From Cyclobacterium jeungdonense (lineage in GTDB: Bacteria > Bacteroidota > Bacteroidia > Cytophagales > Cyclobacteriaceae): a DNA stretch of 64,000 nt. Both the position numbers and the translations under genes were made by a program. The stretch is from the NCBI RefSeq assembly GCF_010994275.1, contig NZ_WMCD01000004.1:186001-250000 (forward strand), in the 5' to 3' direction. This document shows, piece by piece, positions 37,281 through 46,862 of the stretch. Under the pieces are notes generated by a model. It was given only the letters and a program-made list of their open reading frames with translations. It did no database searches and was not told the DNA's origin. Numbering within the stretch: the first letter of the stretch is position 1; the number at the start of each line of letters is the position of its first letter.

Positions 37281-38390
37281 TTATTTTTGGCCAAATTTGT
37301 AGGTAGCAGAAATCCTTAAAATTGCCTTTTCTAATTTATCTGCAAATCGTTCGGAATTAAATTTTTCACGATAAACCTTCAGCGCTTGCTTTCCCATTTG
37401 CCGCGACTTCTCCGTATCTTTCGCCAGAATCTTTACAGCTGCAACCCAACCTTCCACATCTCCCTTCTCAACAGTAATGCCAAACCCTTCCTTTTCAGCA
37501 TCTAAATTAATGGAAGAATTTTTAGTTATTATCGTTGGCTTTCCCAAGGCTACCACATCCTGGAGGCTGGTCATTCCCTGGCAGCCTTTCAACCGCTCCG
37601 GATATGTCAGCGGAATGAGAATAGCACGTGAATCTTTGTAGAAATTCAATAATTCAAAATAAGGAATAAACTTCGAATTGATGCTAACGTTGGACGGAAT
37701 ATCAGCCGTATTGGGAAGACTTTTTGGGGTGCAAAATATTTTTAGCGGATAATCTAAGTTACGAAATGCCTCAATAAGAGTCTCATAATCCCGGGCGGTA
37801 TGCCCAGCACTAATAAAATAACCCGATTGAGGCTGTTCATGGTTATTTAATCTTTTATAAAATTCGGTATCAGGACCCCATTGGGCAGCGTCAATCTTTT
37901 TTAGGCTTTCTGTATCTGAAATTTTTAAGGTCCTTAATGTATTTTCCATAAGTTTTTCACTTAAGAAAAGGATACCATCGTACCGAAGTAAAATTTTTCT
38001 AGTCAACCATCTTACCAGGGAATAAGGGGAATTCATCCCGAAAAAGGGTTGATGCAAGGTGATCAAAATTGGCTTTCGGTAAAGCCCGAGAAATTTCAAT
38101 AGAATGAGAAACTTTGTGTTGGACAAAGAATACGGTGCGTATAGGATGTCATAGTCAGTAGCATGGGCCAGTAGCCGTATCTGCTGGTCCAAATGCTTGA
38201 TACCTATCATATTACCTAACTTATTTAGAATAGGATATTTTTCATGGGTAAAAATAGAAACAGCCGCAGCCCCTCGCCTCTCGAGCTCTACTTTGCCCCA
38301 GACATGGTGGCTGCCACTGGTGCCCTTTTCCCACAGACTGTAAGCATTCTCCATTGAATAATTATTTACAAGCATTAATCTTGGTCTCAT
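37281..38390 (-). CDS. GT4-type glycosyltransferase, paralogue of the 35136 gene
   Basis: 369 residues, GT-B-like. N-terminus RPRLMLVNNYSMENAYSLW; C-terminal half with FISAGHTARDYETLIEAF, FYKDSRAILIPLTYP and DVVALGKPTIITKNSS. The start, spacing and these blocks match the 35136-36254 gene, so the pair arose by duplication and flanks the exostosin-like gene. Cytosolic, membrane-associated sugar transfer onto the polyprenyl-linked unit is the inferred job. Confidence 0.82.
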   Translation of the reverse strand: MRPRLMLVNNYSMENAYSLWEKGTSGSHHVWGKVELERRGAAAVSIFTHEKYPILNKLGNMIGIKHLDQQIRLLAHATDYDILYAPYSLSNTKFLILLKFLGLYRKPILITLHQPFFGMNSPYSLVRWLTRKILLRYDGILFLSEKLMENTLRTLKISDTESLKKIDAAQWGPDTEFYKRLNNHEQPQSGYFISAGHTARDYETLIEAFRNLDYPLKIFCTPKSLPNTADIPSNVSINSKFIPYFELLNFYKDSRAILIPLTYPERLKGCQGMTSLQDVVALGKPTIITKNSSINLDAEKEGFGITVEKGDVEGWVAAVKILAKDTEKSRQMGKQALKVYREKFNSERFADKLEKAILRISATYKFGQK

Positions 38391-38427
38391 TCTATCATTA
38401 AATAAAAAATATTGCTCCCAAGAAATA

Positions 38428-39186
38428 CTAGCTAGATTTGCGCATTAGCTTCATCCTTTCTTGAAATAGTATCTTCACAAATGCAATATTGGTAGTTAAA
38501 TATCTTTTCCACATTCTTCCGGGTTCCTGCATGGTCCTGAAAAACCATTCCAGGCAGATTTCCTGCATCCAGAGTGGGGCTCTTTTTATCTTTCCTGATA
38601 CCACATCAAAACTTCCACCTACTCCCATTATAAATGGTACTTTCATCTCGCTTTTGTACTTGTTCAGGAAAATTTCTTTTTTAGGAGAACTTATGGCCAC
38701 AAATAACATATCGGCATTAGAATCCCTTATCTGTTGGGCGATATCAAGCTCGTCTTCTTTCCCGAAGTACCCATTTCTGAATCCGGCAATTATGTTTTCC
38801 CCATACTTCTCCTTGTAAATAGCGACTACCTTTGCGACTACTTCTTGCTTGGCTCCAAGAAAAAACACCTTGTATTTTTTCTTATGTGCCAGGGCAACCA
38901 GATTTTCCATGAGATCGATTCCCGCTACCCGTTCAGGCAAGTGTTGTTTCAAGAATCTCGCTGCCCAAACGATTGACTGCCCATCCGCATTAATAATATC
39001 GCAATCAACGATCGAATCCCTTAATTCGGGATCCCTCTGGGCATTTACCAATTTGGCAGCATTCACTACCACATGGTGTAAACTTTCTTTCCTCTGAATG
39101 CTTTTGTCAATCAGATCAACTGTCTGATCCATGGTAAGGGAGTCGACAGGTACGTTGCAAATTTGAATTCTTATTACATTTTCCAT
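38428..39186 (-). CDS. WecG/TagA/CpsF-family glycosyltransferase (GT26)
   Basis: 252 residues, the usual length. GT26 signatures: VNAAKLVNAQRDPELR, the DG motif in INADGQSIVW, KVFFLGAKQEVVAKV, RNGYFGKEDE, and VGGSFDVVSGKIKRAPLWMQ near the C-terminus. Members transfer ManNAc, ManNAcA or glucose to a polyprenyl-PP-linked sugar. The C-terminal tail EWFFRTMQEPGRMWKRY is the amphipathic membrane-binding tail seen in TagA-type enzymes. It probably adds the second sugar. Confidence 0.92.
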   Translation of the reverse strand: MENVIRIQICNVPVDSLTMDQTVDLIDKSIQRKESLHHVVVNAAKLVNAQRDPELRDSIVDCDIINADGQSIVWAARFLKQHLPERVAGIDLMENLVALAHKKKYKVFFLGAKQEVVAKVVAIYKEKYGENIIAGFRNGYFGKEDELDIAQQIRDSNADMLFVAISSPKKEIFLNKYKSEMKVPFIMGVGGSFDVVSGKIKRAPLWMQEICLEWFFRTMQEPGRMWKRYLTTNIAFVKILFQERMKLMRKSS

Positions 39187-39262
39187 TAGTAAAACTTAGT
39201 GGTTTTTTTATTATCAGATTCTTTCCCCAAAAAGCATTCCCTTTTTTATTTTTTTACAAATA

Positions 39263-40498
39263 TTAATATTGCCTGGAATTCTTTTTCAAAATTCCCTTAC
39301 TATATAATGTAGGGGCGTTTCTGAAAAAAACTGTGAATGAAAGAAACATCCATGCTTGTGCCCATCGCATATAAGGGATTCTGGATGTAAAATACTTGTT
39401 AATTTGATAATAAAAATAGCCTTCAGATGATTGCATGTGTTCAATGGTCCAGTCCATCACTTTTTCTGCCATGGCTTTATTTTCCTGAAAGACTCCCAAC
39501 TTATCTAAGGTAATGACCAGCTGGGTTGGAGCATGAATATCAATAGGGTAAACACTATTATTATAGTATTTTGAAATTCCTTCTTTTGTGAAAAAGGTCT
39601 CTAAATAATATTTAAATCCTCTTTGCAAATAGGAATCAAAACCATAGTCTCCTGTATATTTGGCAAAATCAGATAAACACTCCAGATTATATCCTGTGTG
39701 AAAATTATCTATCCATTGGTGAAAGGGTAGGGTACCGTAACCCCATGCCCCGTTTTCTTGCTGATAGTCACAAGCAAAGATAACCGCTTTTCTTGCTTCC
39801 TGATAAAGTTCTTCCTCCTTTGTATATCCATAAACACGGCTTAACAGCCTGGCTCCCAGCAAGGATGCATTGAAAACAACACTCTTATCCAACGGAGAAT
39901 ATGAAAACGAAAAATTCCCCTTTTCATCGTAGGTCCTGTAAAGGTCTTTTAATACGAAATCGCAGGCACTTCTCGCTGCATCAAAATAGGCTTGCTTTTT
40001 CGTAAGTTCATAGGCATCCAATAATGAGCAGGTAACAAAAGTAGTAGCCACTACCGTTGGCGTATATTTGGGCTGGAAGAAAGCTCTTGCCTGCCAATCA
40101 AAATTATACCCCCAGCAGCTACCACTCCATCCCTTACTTTGTAATTCCAAAATCCGGTCCCCAAAAAAATGAATCTTTGCCAACCATTCTTTTTTTGGTT
40201 CCATCAAATACAAATTACAGTATGAGGAAAGGAACAGCCCCAAGGCTTTGGGATTATATTCTTTAGGCACGCCGACAAGCGGTCTGAGGTTAAGTGGTGC
40301 ACGCTTAAAAAACTGAGTCCAGGCAAGTTTTACAATTCTGGACTTGGAAAACAGGGGTATTTTCTGAAATAAACTGCTATTCAGGCTGTCGTATGGATCA
40401 TATCCTTTAAACGACTCTGCCTCACAGAAAGCCTCCAATTTTGAAAAAGAATCATAGAATCGGGTAGATTCAGTAGATAATTCCTTAGCTGATGCCAT
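39263..40498 (-). CDS. (alpha/alpha)-toroid protein of the EPS locus, possible sugar epimerase or hydrolase-like
   Basis: 411 residues, all-helical repeat pattern with aromatic-rich turns (WGYNFDWQARAFFQPKYTPT, GAWGYGTLPFHQW, DNFHTGYNLECL), typical of six-hairpin toroids such as unsaturated glucuronyl hydrolases, N-acylglucosamine epimerases and glucuronyl C5-epimerase C-domains. No signal peptide, so it acts in the cytosol. It sits 3 bp from the deacetylase gene and so is co-translated. It could epimerise or trim the nascent repeat; the reaction is inference only. Database labels such as 'delta-aminolevulinic acid dehydratase' for relatives are not credible. Confidence 0.7.
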   Translation of the reverse strand: MASAKELSTESTRFYDSFSKLEAFCEAESFKGYDPYDSLNSSLFQKIPLFSKSRIVKLAWTQFFKRAPLNLRPLVGVPKEYNPKALGLFLSSYCNLYLMEPKKEWLAKIHFFGDRILELQSKGWSGSCWGYNFDWQARAFFQPKYTPTVVATTFVTCSLLDAYELTKKQAYFDAARSACDFVLKDLYRTYDEKGNFSFSYSPLDKSVVFNASLLGARLLSRVYGYTKEEELYQEARKAVIFACDYQQENGAWGYGTLPFHQWIDNFHTGYNLECLSDFAKYTGDYGFDSYLQRGFKYYLETFFTKEGISKYYNNSVYPIDIHAPTQLVITLDKLGVFQENKAMAEKVMDWTIEHMQSSEGYFYYQINKYFTSRIPYMRWAQAWMFLSFTVFFRNAPTLYSKGILKKNSRQY

Positions 40499-40501
40499 TT
40501 T

Positions 40502-41623
40502 TCACACTGTTTTTTCGGTTTTCGATTCATTTTTTATTCTGTAAACCGCCTCCTTTAAGGTAAGAAAAGACAAACTTCCTTTATTGGCCCGTAGAAAGGC
40601 TTCAAATGTTTCGGAATGGATGAATTCCTTGGAATGTCCTATCAATACAAAAGGGTGAAAATCGTTATGCCCCTTTGCGGCTATTCTCCGGGCATCTTTC
40701 AGGTACCTTTGAAGTTTGCCTTTGGAAAAAAGACAAAAATCCCAGGTAAGGTGCTCTTTCTCAAGAAAGAATTTGATCTTCCCCAAAACAGAACTCCTAC
40801 CCTCTACCTTATCTTTGATTTTATCAAGGTTCGAGCGCTTATTTTTCAAGGCAATCCGGATCCGTTGGCGATCGTATTTTTTGAACCTTGTCATAGATTG
40901 AGAGAAAATCGGTAACTCGATCAGTCCATCTTCCCCATCCTCGGGCTTTTCTACTGCGCTTTTCACCATCCAATAGGGTCGGTCCCGGCTCAGGTGACGG
41001 AAATCATAGCGATAGTACTCATTATCAATGAATGCTCCCGGAATAACCGAGGAATCTGCTACAAACCCCAATTTAAGTAAAACCTTGACTATCTCCTCCG
41101 ATGGCGTAATACTAAAGCCACCCGCCCTGAAAATAGTGCATTGGTAAGTGGGGTCTACTTTCCGAATCAGTTCTTCAATCCCCTTTTTTCCTTTGGCCAA
41201 CAAATCTTCTAAACTAATTCGGAAATTTTCGTCCGGGGATAAAGGAACCCGGGTAAGCTTCCAATACCGGTTGTCGGGGTACCAGCGCCCATTTTTAAAG
41301 CTGGCGTTCACCCAATGGGGGTGTATGTGCAATTGTATATCATGGCCTTCCAAATAAGCTTGCCTCAGTTGATCTTCTATTGCCGTTACCGGATCTCTTT
41401 CATATCCCATAGCATTACCCGAAATCCAGGCTTCTTTCATACGCAGGTACTCCATTACTTCAAAAAAAATAGTGGTCTTAATCCCATGATTTTTACAAAC
41501 CTTCAAATATTCACGGGTAGGCTCAATCATCGTCTCAAATACACTTCCTGAACCATCGCCATATAACTCATAATCTAAGGTCAGAATTAAATGGGAAACA
41601 GAATGTTCGTTATTTTTCATCAT
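40502..41623 (-). CDS. Polysaccharide deacetylase-like (NodB-type) protein
   Basis: 373 residues. LTLDYELYGDGSG (the catalytic/metal Asp near the N-terminus) and HDIQLHIHPHW (the His-His metal ligands of the CE4 fold, about residue 95-105), then FRAGGFSITPSEEIVKVL (Arg/Gly turn of the CE4 barrel), followed by IELPIFSQSM. Family members remove N- or O-acetyl groups from sugars, or are non-catalytic relatives. No signal peptide, so it acts on a cytosolic precursor. It overlaps the upstream glycosyltransferase by 14 bp. Confidence 0.8.
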   Translation of the reverse strand: MMKNNEHSVSHLILTLDYELYGDGSGSVFETMIEPTREYLKVCKNHGIKTTIFFEVMEYLRMKEAWISGNAMGYERDPVTAIEDQLRQAYLEGHDIQLHIHPHWVNASFKNGRWYPDNRYWKLTRVPLSPDENFRISLEDLLAKGKKGIEELIRKVDPTYQCTIFRAGGFSITPSEEIVKVLLKLGFVADSSVIPGAFIDNEYYRYDFRHLSRDRPYWMVKSAVEKPEDGEDGLIELPIFSQSMTRFKKYDRQRIRIALKNKRSNLDKIKDKVEGRSSVLGKIKFFLEKEHLTWDFCLFSKGKLQRYLKDARRIAAKGHNDFHPFVLIGHSKEFIHSETFEAFLRANKGSLSFLTLKEAVYRIKNESKTEKTV

Positions 41624-42710
41624 AAAAATAATCTTTAATGTATCCCAGTAGCTGATTGGCCCTTGAATTCCAGGAATTTCTGGAGGCGATCGCTATGCGT
41701 TCTCTGACCAGGCTGTCCGTATTTTCTTGATATGCCTGTACGATCTGGTTAACAAACGCTTTATCATTGTTCGCTTTGTAAACTGTTCCGGAAGGAAATT
41801 CCCAATGCCTCACATTTGGCAAATTGGTGATTACTGCTGGCAGGCCGCTGGCCAGGTATTGCCACATTTTGTTCGGCGTTCTTCCGCTGTTTGGATCTTC
41901 CAGATAATAGGGCGCGATCGCCACATCCATCTGCTCCAATTCCCGACCTAATGGATCTCCGGTCATGACCCCATGAGTAACTACTTTTCCCGCAGGCTCG
42001 AGGAAATCAAGGAAATCATCTGCTATGGGGCCAATCAGGTGAAGTTCGGCATTTTCAATGCGCAAAATGGCATTCATCAAATCCAGCGGTGTCTTTTTCT
42101 TATCAATAAAACCAAGCAATACCACTTTCAGCCTACCATCAGGTTTTCGTTTTCGGATTTCATCCGCTTTACTTTTGGAAAAATCAGGGGCTCCTAATGG
42201 GAGTTCGTACGATTTCGGATTTACCTTTCGGAAATCATCCACCAGTTTCTTTGCAGTCGCAATGGTGAAAGATGCCGTCTTCAACAATCGGTTTTGAGTA
42301 AATCGGGTATACGCTTTTACCAAGGCTGGTACCTGCACGTTGTTGATATAATCATCACTGGCAAAGTAGATGAATTTCTTAAAATAGGCACCAATCAGGT
42401 GCGCCCCAAAATCGGAACAAATCAAAATCACTTCTCTCCCTTCAAAATGCTTTTTCAATTTAGGAAACAACCAGATTTGATAGGCTTCATTCACCAAAGG
42501 CATGCGGTACCTGACCCTGCGGCTCACCGGAAAGGAAGGCAGTATCAGGTCAAAACTGTCATTCACCTTATTAATGGTCAATCCCGGTTTGCCTTTCAAA
42601 TTAGAGGACACAAACGTTACCTTGTGATTTTCTGAAAGGGCATGGGCCAACTGATGCCTCGATCGGGGCGGGCTATCCCATACGGTATTGGTGTAGATTA
42701 CAAATTCCAT
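41610..42710 (-). CDS. GT4-like glycosyltransferase
   Basis: 366 residues from the ATG at 42710 (a TTG at 42719 is possible). N-terminus MEFVIYTNTVWDSPPRSRHQ; middle ICSDFGAHLIGAYFKK; C-terminal donor domain with LLGFIDKKKTPLDLMNAI, then MDVAIAPYYLEDPNSGRTPNKMWQ and YLASGLPAVIT. This is the TuaH-like GT-B pattern. It overlaps the downstream deacetylase gene by 14 bp. Substrate unknown. Confidence 0.85.
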   Translation of the reverse strand: MEFVIYTNTVWDSPPRSRHQLAHALSENHKVTFVSSNLKGKPGLTINKVNDSFDLILPSFPVSRRVRYRMPLVNEAYQIWLFPKLKKHFEGREVILICSDFGAHLIGAYFKKFIYFASDDYINNVQVPALVKAYTRFTQNRLLKTASFTIATAKKLVDDFRKVNPKSYELPLGAPDFSKSKADEIRKRKPDGRLKVVLLGFIDKKKTPLDLMNAILRIENAELHLIGPIADDFLDFLEPAGKVVTHGVMTGDPLGRELEQMDVAIAPYYLEDPNSGRTPNKMWQYLASGLPAVITNLPNVRHWEFPSGTVYKANNDKAFVNQIVQAYQENTDSLVRERIAIASRNSWNSRANQLLGYIKDYFYDEK

Positions 42711-42719
42711 TCTCTTCAA

Positions 42720-43622
42720 CTAATGCTTTTTTTGCGAATAAACTGTTCGCGAGACCCCATCTTCCAACCATTTTTTTGCGTGCAAATAAACAGCCTCATT
42801 ACTTACGGTATAAAAAACGGCTCCCTTTCTTTCTACAGAGACGTAATCCGAACAGCCAGTTTCCTTTAAATACCCACAGGCAGATATAATGGAATTCACC
42901 TTATCAGGTTGGTGCAAATAAGTAGCTACTTCCATCATCTTTCCGTAGTAGTTCATCCTTCCATCGAATCGCATATCCGAATAAATTTCCATTTTATCTT
43001 TCAGAAACAAATCTTCACAGGAATGAAAAAAGGAATTTATCTCCACGCCCAAACCAAGTGTTTTGCTTTCTGGCAATAGCCTGGTTTTGTAATAGGGACT
43101 TTTTTCATCATAGGGATAAACCGAAAGGTGATGCTCCTGAATCAACCAATCCCTGTCCTTTCCCCAAGCACTTAGTGCTTTCACGGGATGTGGACTGAGC
43201 TTGACACCATCGGATTCTTTGAAAACCTGAGTCAGCACCCCCATATAGGAACGGGAGGTATGAACATCAAAAACATTCCCTTCCTGAATCCAGTAATAAG
43301 CATGACCTGTAGGGTAAAAGGGCATCAATAAATTGCCAGAATTCCCTACCAATTTTTTCAATAAAGCGACGGTATCCTGCGGAGAAAAGGAGGCATTCAT
43401 GTTTCCAAAGCTAGAATGGACAATAAGGGTATCCCCTTCTTTAATTCCCAACTCTTCCGTTAAAATACGCTCAAATTCCTCCAGCTCCAATGGAACCCGC
43501 TCCTCCTTGGAAAGGGTAAAATTTCTCTTATACCTTCTCCTGGCCTTTCGAAAAAAATTTTTTAATCCGAGAGGAGTCACATACTTAATGTATTTCAATG
43601 CCTTGTCAACTACTTTTCCCAC
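42720..43622 (-). CDS. AAC(3)-family N-acetyltransferase of the EPS locus
   Basis: 300 residues with the Antibiotic_NAT/AAC(3) fold signatures: TLIVHSSFGNMNA near the acetyl-CoA site (about residue 65), NLLMPFYPTGHAYY, and SPHPVKALSAWGKD, corresponding to the catalytic HPVxSFAAxG block. The start is a GTG at 43622; no ATG lies near. In this setting between sugar-modifying genes it probably N-acetylates an amino sugar of the exopolysaccharide rather than an aminoglycoside. An aminoglycoside-resistance label would be misleading. Confidence 0.82.
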   Translation of the reverse strand: MGKVVDKALKYIKYVTPLGLKNFFRKARRRYKRNFTLSKEERVPLELEEFERILTEELGIKEGDTLIVHSSFGNMNASFSPQDTVALLKKLVGNSGNLLMPFYPTGHAYYWIQEGNVFDVHTSRSYMGVLTQVFKESDGVKLSPHPVKALSAWGKDRDWLIQEHHLSVYPYDEKSPYYKTRLLPESKTLGLGVEINSFFHSCEDLFLKDKMEIYSDMRFDGRMNYYGKMMEVATYLHQPDKVNSIISACGYLKETGCSDYVSVERKGAVFYTVSNEAVYLHAKKWLEDGVSRTVYSQKKH

Positions 43623-43658
43623 GTCACAGTAAGATTTAGGTGAATTGATCTAACCGAT

Positions 43659-45821
43659 TCAAGACATTACCTCTTCAAGTTCTATATTCTGTGGTAAGCC
43701 AGTAGAAAGGCTATCCAGAATTTTAAAAGTGGTCAAAGTAGTCAAACAAATTGACTCAAAAGAAATGGGGCTTCCTTTTCCTTCTTTAACCTGATCCAGA
43801 AAACGGTAAACCTCCTCTTTATGACCTTTCCCCGCAGACTTCAACTTGACCTGTTTGTTGTCTTTGTGAATGCTACCGCTTCTAAAGTCATGGATGACAC
43901 CTATTTTTCCGCCTCCGAAAACTTCGATATTTTCTTTTGGAAGGGATTTGTCGCCATTAGCAAGATAGGTCAAATTACCCACCGAACCATTGCTAAATTT
44001 AATAGTTACGGCCAGGTTGTCGGCAGAAGTCAGTTTATCATTACTTGTATTGATAGCTTCTGCATGTACTTTTACGGGAACTGATTCTGTGAAATACTGC
44101 ATCAGATCTATAAAATGACATACCTCTCCAATAATTCGGCCGCCTCCAATTTCTGGTATCTGGGACCAATGGTCCTTAGGGATAAAGCCAGCGTTCACCC
44201 GTATGTTTACTACCAGGGGTTCTCCGAGGTTTTCGAATTCCTTTTTAATTTCCTCTGCCACCGGGGCAAACCTACGATTGAAGCCGACCATTAGGGTCTT
44301 TTCCGTGGTCTTTTGTGTGTGAACAACCTCCTTAAGCTGCTCCATATTCATGGCCAGGGGTTTCTCCACAAACACATTTTTCCCCGCCTTCAACCCATCA
44401 ATGACAAAAGAAGCATGAGAAACGTGAGGGGTGGCAATAAACAAGGTATTGATTTGCGTATTTTCCAAAACATCCTTGGCATCAGAAGAGCAAAAGTTGA
44501 ACTTAAACTTATCCAACACGCTTTTTGAGGTAATTCCCTTGGAGGTTACCACCCCATCCAGAGATGCTCCCCAGGATTTTGCATTCGGTATCAAATAACT
44601 TTGTGCAAAGCTCCCTGCTCCGATAAACCCTGTATTAACGGTATTTATGGGTTCCTGATTTACTTCCGTTTTCGACTGAAGTTTGTTAACGGAGCTCTTA
44701 TACTTAAGCAAAATTCCAATATGGGGTTCTTTCACTTTGCCCATGACAATATCGTAGGCCTTTTCAGCCTCATCGATGTCAAACAAATGGGTGATAAGTG
44801 GCTTAATATCAATGGCTTTTTCGGCGATTAAATCTAGAAAGGCCTCCATGTTCCGCTGTTCGGTCCAGCGCACATAGGCATAGGGGTAATCCTTTCCTAA
44901 CTCTTCGTATTCCACATCGTACCTTCCGGGTCCGTAAGAGCAGGAAATCTTTAGTTCAAGCTCATTTTTATAAAAGAAGGGTTCCCTTGGAATATCCATT
45001 TTTACGGCTCCTACCACGATGATTTTTCCCTTCTTTCGGGCAATTTCCGTGGAAAGGACAATCGGGTCGTTGGTTGGTGTAGCCGCTGTAATGATGATTG
45101 AGTCGAAGCCCCTCCCGTTGGTGAAGTTATCACAGGCGGCAATCAGGTTGGAATCGTTCCGGTTGATGGCCTGGTTGGCCCCGGATTTTCTTGCCAATTC
45201 TATCAGCTTCTCGGACATATCAATGCCAAAAACACCGCAGCCATTGGCTTTCAAAAGCTGTACGGTGATTTGTCCCAATAATCCCAGCCCAATCACACAA
45301 ACCTTTTCTCCGAGACGGGGCTCTGCCTGCCTAACTCCCTGCAATGCAATGGATCCTAGTGTGGTAAAAGCTGCCTCATCCGAGCTTACCGCTGCCGGTA
45401 TTTTTACCACTAAGTTTTGAGGCACAGAAATCACCTCCGAATGGGAGGCATAATCCGCACCAGCGCAGGCAACGCGATCACCTGGACTAAATACTCCGTT
45501 AGTGTCCATGGATGCGATGACCTTTCCTGATGTACTGTACCCCAGTGCCTTTAGGGAATCCAGTTTGGTTCTTACCTTACTAATGGTTGCAGACAATCCT
45601 TCTTTTTGTATATTTTGAATAACTTGAGATACCAAATCTGGGCGTTGTTTTGCCTTTCCCAATAAACTGGCTTGAGCCACTTTTACGGTACTTCTTTCGG
45701 TGCCGGCACTTATCAGTGAAAATTCGTTTTCAACCAATACCATGCCTTCAGAAAGTGCAGGTACCGGCACCTCATCCACGTAAAGCTGTCCAGTCTTAAA
45801 ATTTTGAATCACTTGTTTCAT
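43659..45821 (-). CDS. Bi-domain oxidoreductase: ADH-like plus Gfo/Idh/MocA-like
   Basis: 720 residues. The first half (about 1-365) is a medium-chain dehydrogenase with the NAD motif GLGLLGQITVQLL and ADRVACAGAD-type block; the classic catalytic zinc ligands are only partly visible. The second half (about 385-720) is a Gfo/Idh/MocA dehydrogenase: GFIGAGSFAQSYLI, NVFVEKPLAMN (EKP motif) and GGGRIIGEVCHFIDLMQY. Fusions of this kind recur in polysaccharide loci and are thought to oxidise nucleotide-sugar or glycan intermediates. The reaction here is unknown. Next to an AAC(3)-like gene it may build an amino or keto sugar. Confidence 0.88.
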   Translation of the reverse strand: MKQVIQNFKTGQLYVDEVPVPALSEGMVLVENEFSLISAGTERSTVKVAQASLLGKAKQRPDLVSQVIQNIQKEGLSATISKVRTKLDSLKALGYSTSGKVIASMDTNGVFSPGDRVACAGADYASHSEVISVPQNLVVKIPAAVSSDEAAFTTLGSIALQGVRQAEPRLGEKVCVIGLGLLGQITVQLLKANGCGVFGIDMSEKLIELARKSGANQAINRNDSNLIAACDNFTNGRGFDSIIITAATPTNDPIVLSTEIARKKGKIIVVGAVKMDIPREPFFYKNELELKISCSYGPGRYDVEYEELGKDYPYAYVRWTEQRNMEAFLDLIAEKAIDIKPLITHLFDIDEAEKAYDIVMGKVKEPHIGILLKYKSSVNKLQSKTEVNQEPINTVNTGFIGAGSFAQSYLIPNAKSWGASLDGVVTSKGITSKSVLDKFKFNFCSSDAKDVLENTQINTLFIATPHVSHASFVIDGLKAGKNVFVEKPLAMNMEQLKEVVHTQKTTEKTLMVGFNRRFAPVAEEIKKEFENLGEPLVVNIRVNAGFIPKDHWSQIPEIGGGRIIGEVCHFIDLMQYFTESVPVKVHAEAINTSNDKLTSADNLAVTIKFSNGSVGNLTYLANGDKSLPKENIEVFGGGKIGVIHDFRSGSIHKDNKQVKLKSAGKGHKEEVYRFLDQVKEGKGSPISFESICLTTLTTFKILDSLSTGLPQNIELEEVMS

Positions 45822-45852
45822 TGCCTTAAAAGAATAAATTTAAAATAATTCG

Positions 45853-46860
45853 TTATATGCCTGTAATTTTTTCTATTTGCCTGACAAAATTACCCCAGGT
45901 ATTTTGTTCCATAAAATCTTTTCGGTCGGACTCGATTTTTTCCTCGTCTGAGCTATATCCAGCAATAATTCCGGGCAATTCGTCAAATTCCCGGTAGGTA
46001 TGCAAAAAAGACCATTTTTTCAAATCCCGGAAGGCACCATGATCTGGTCCGATAATTACCGCACCCATCCGTATAGAGTCAACCAAGGATCCAGAGCTTA
46101 ATACGGTTTTAGAGTTGTAGGTGAATAATGTAAACCGGGATTTAGCCACGTAACTTGCTATTTCTTCCAAACTGAGCAGCTCATCCTTAAACACTGCATT
46201 ATCAGGCAATATAGAAAGAATTTCTTGTTTGTAGTCCTGATTTTTACACCTTCCAACCAGAAGTACTTTAGAGGATTTTAGTTCTTCTGAACGACGGACA
46301 AATTTCAGGAAGCGATCGATTCCCTTATAAGGAAAAATACTTCCCCAAATCAAAAAATCATATTCTTTTTCACCAGCTCGATACACACCAAGGCGTTCCG
46401 TAACCGGGTGTGGAAAAACATGAACTTTCTTTCGGAAAGAAGGGTATTCTGACTGCACGAAATCTGCACCTGCCTGGGAATGGGTAATGATGTAATCCGA
46501 ATGGACCATCATCCTATTGAACATCTTACGCGTAGTTGGATTTTCCCCTTTGTGGTGGGATCCTTTATTATGCAATACCCATATAATTTTTTTCTTAAAC
46601 TTTCTTCTAAGCCAGAGAAAAAATCGAAAAAGAAGGGTTTGAAGCCCTCCTAACTTCTTCTCCGGAATTGTTTCCGGCCAATTGAGAATGAAAACATCTG
46701 CGTTGAAAAAGAAAAGAAAAAAATTCAGAATCCCCCGGTTAGGATGCGTTGAATTTACCACCTGGTGATTTTTTAACAAAGCCTCCTGAAAATGCAACAT
46801 GTAAGGGTTTGGTGAACCTTTCATTTTGTCAATCTTGGGATATAAAAAAATGGCTGCCAT
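45853..46860 (-). CDS. GT4-like glycosyltransferase
   Basis: 335 residues. The N-terminal half has KKKIIWVLHNKGSHHKGENP (a common acceptor-side motif) and MVHSDYIITHSQAGADFV; the C-terminal half has YDFLIWGSIFPYKGIDRFLKF and IRMGAVIIGPDHGAFRDL, the usual GT4 donor-site region. It begins 2 bp after the previous gene's stop. Donor and linkage unknown. Confidence 0.8.
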   Translation of the reverse strand: MAAIFLYPKIDKMKGSPNPYMLHFQEALLKNHQVVNSTHPNRGILNFFLFFFNADVFILNWPETIPEKKLGGLQTLLFRFFLWLRRKFKKKIIWVLHNKGSHHKGENPTTRKMFNRMMVHSDYIITHSQAGADFVQSEYPSFRKKVHVFPHPVTERLGVYRAGEKEYDFLIWGSIFPYKGIDRFLKFVRRSEELKSSKVLLVGRCKNQDYKQEILSILPDNAVFKDELLSLEEIASYVAKSRFTLFTYNSKTVLSSGSLVDSIRMGAVIIGPDHGAFRDLKKWSFLHTYREFDELPGIIAGYSSDEEKIESDRKDFMEQNTWGNFVRQIEKITGI

Positions 46861-46862
46861 GA

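Noticed and set aside
42720..43622. Aminoglycoside-resistance gene (AAC(3))
   Set aside because: The fold matches, but the EPS-locus context points to sugar acetylation; resistance not supported.
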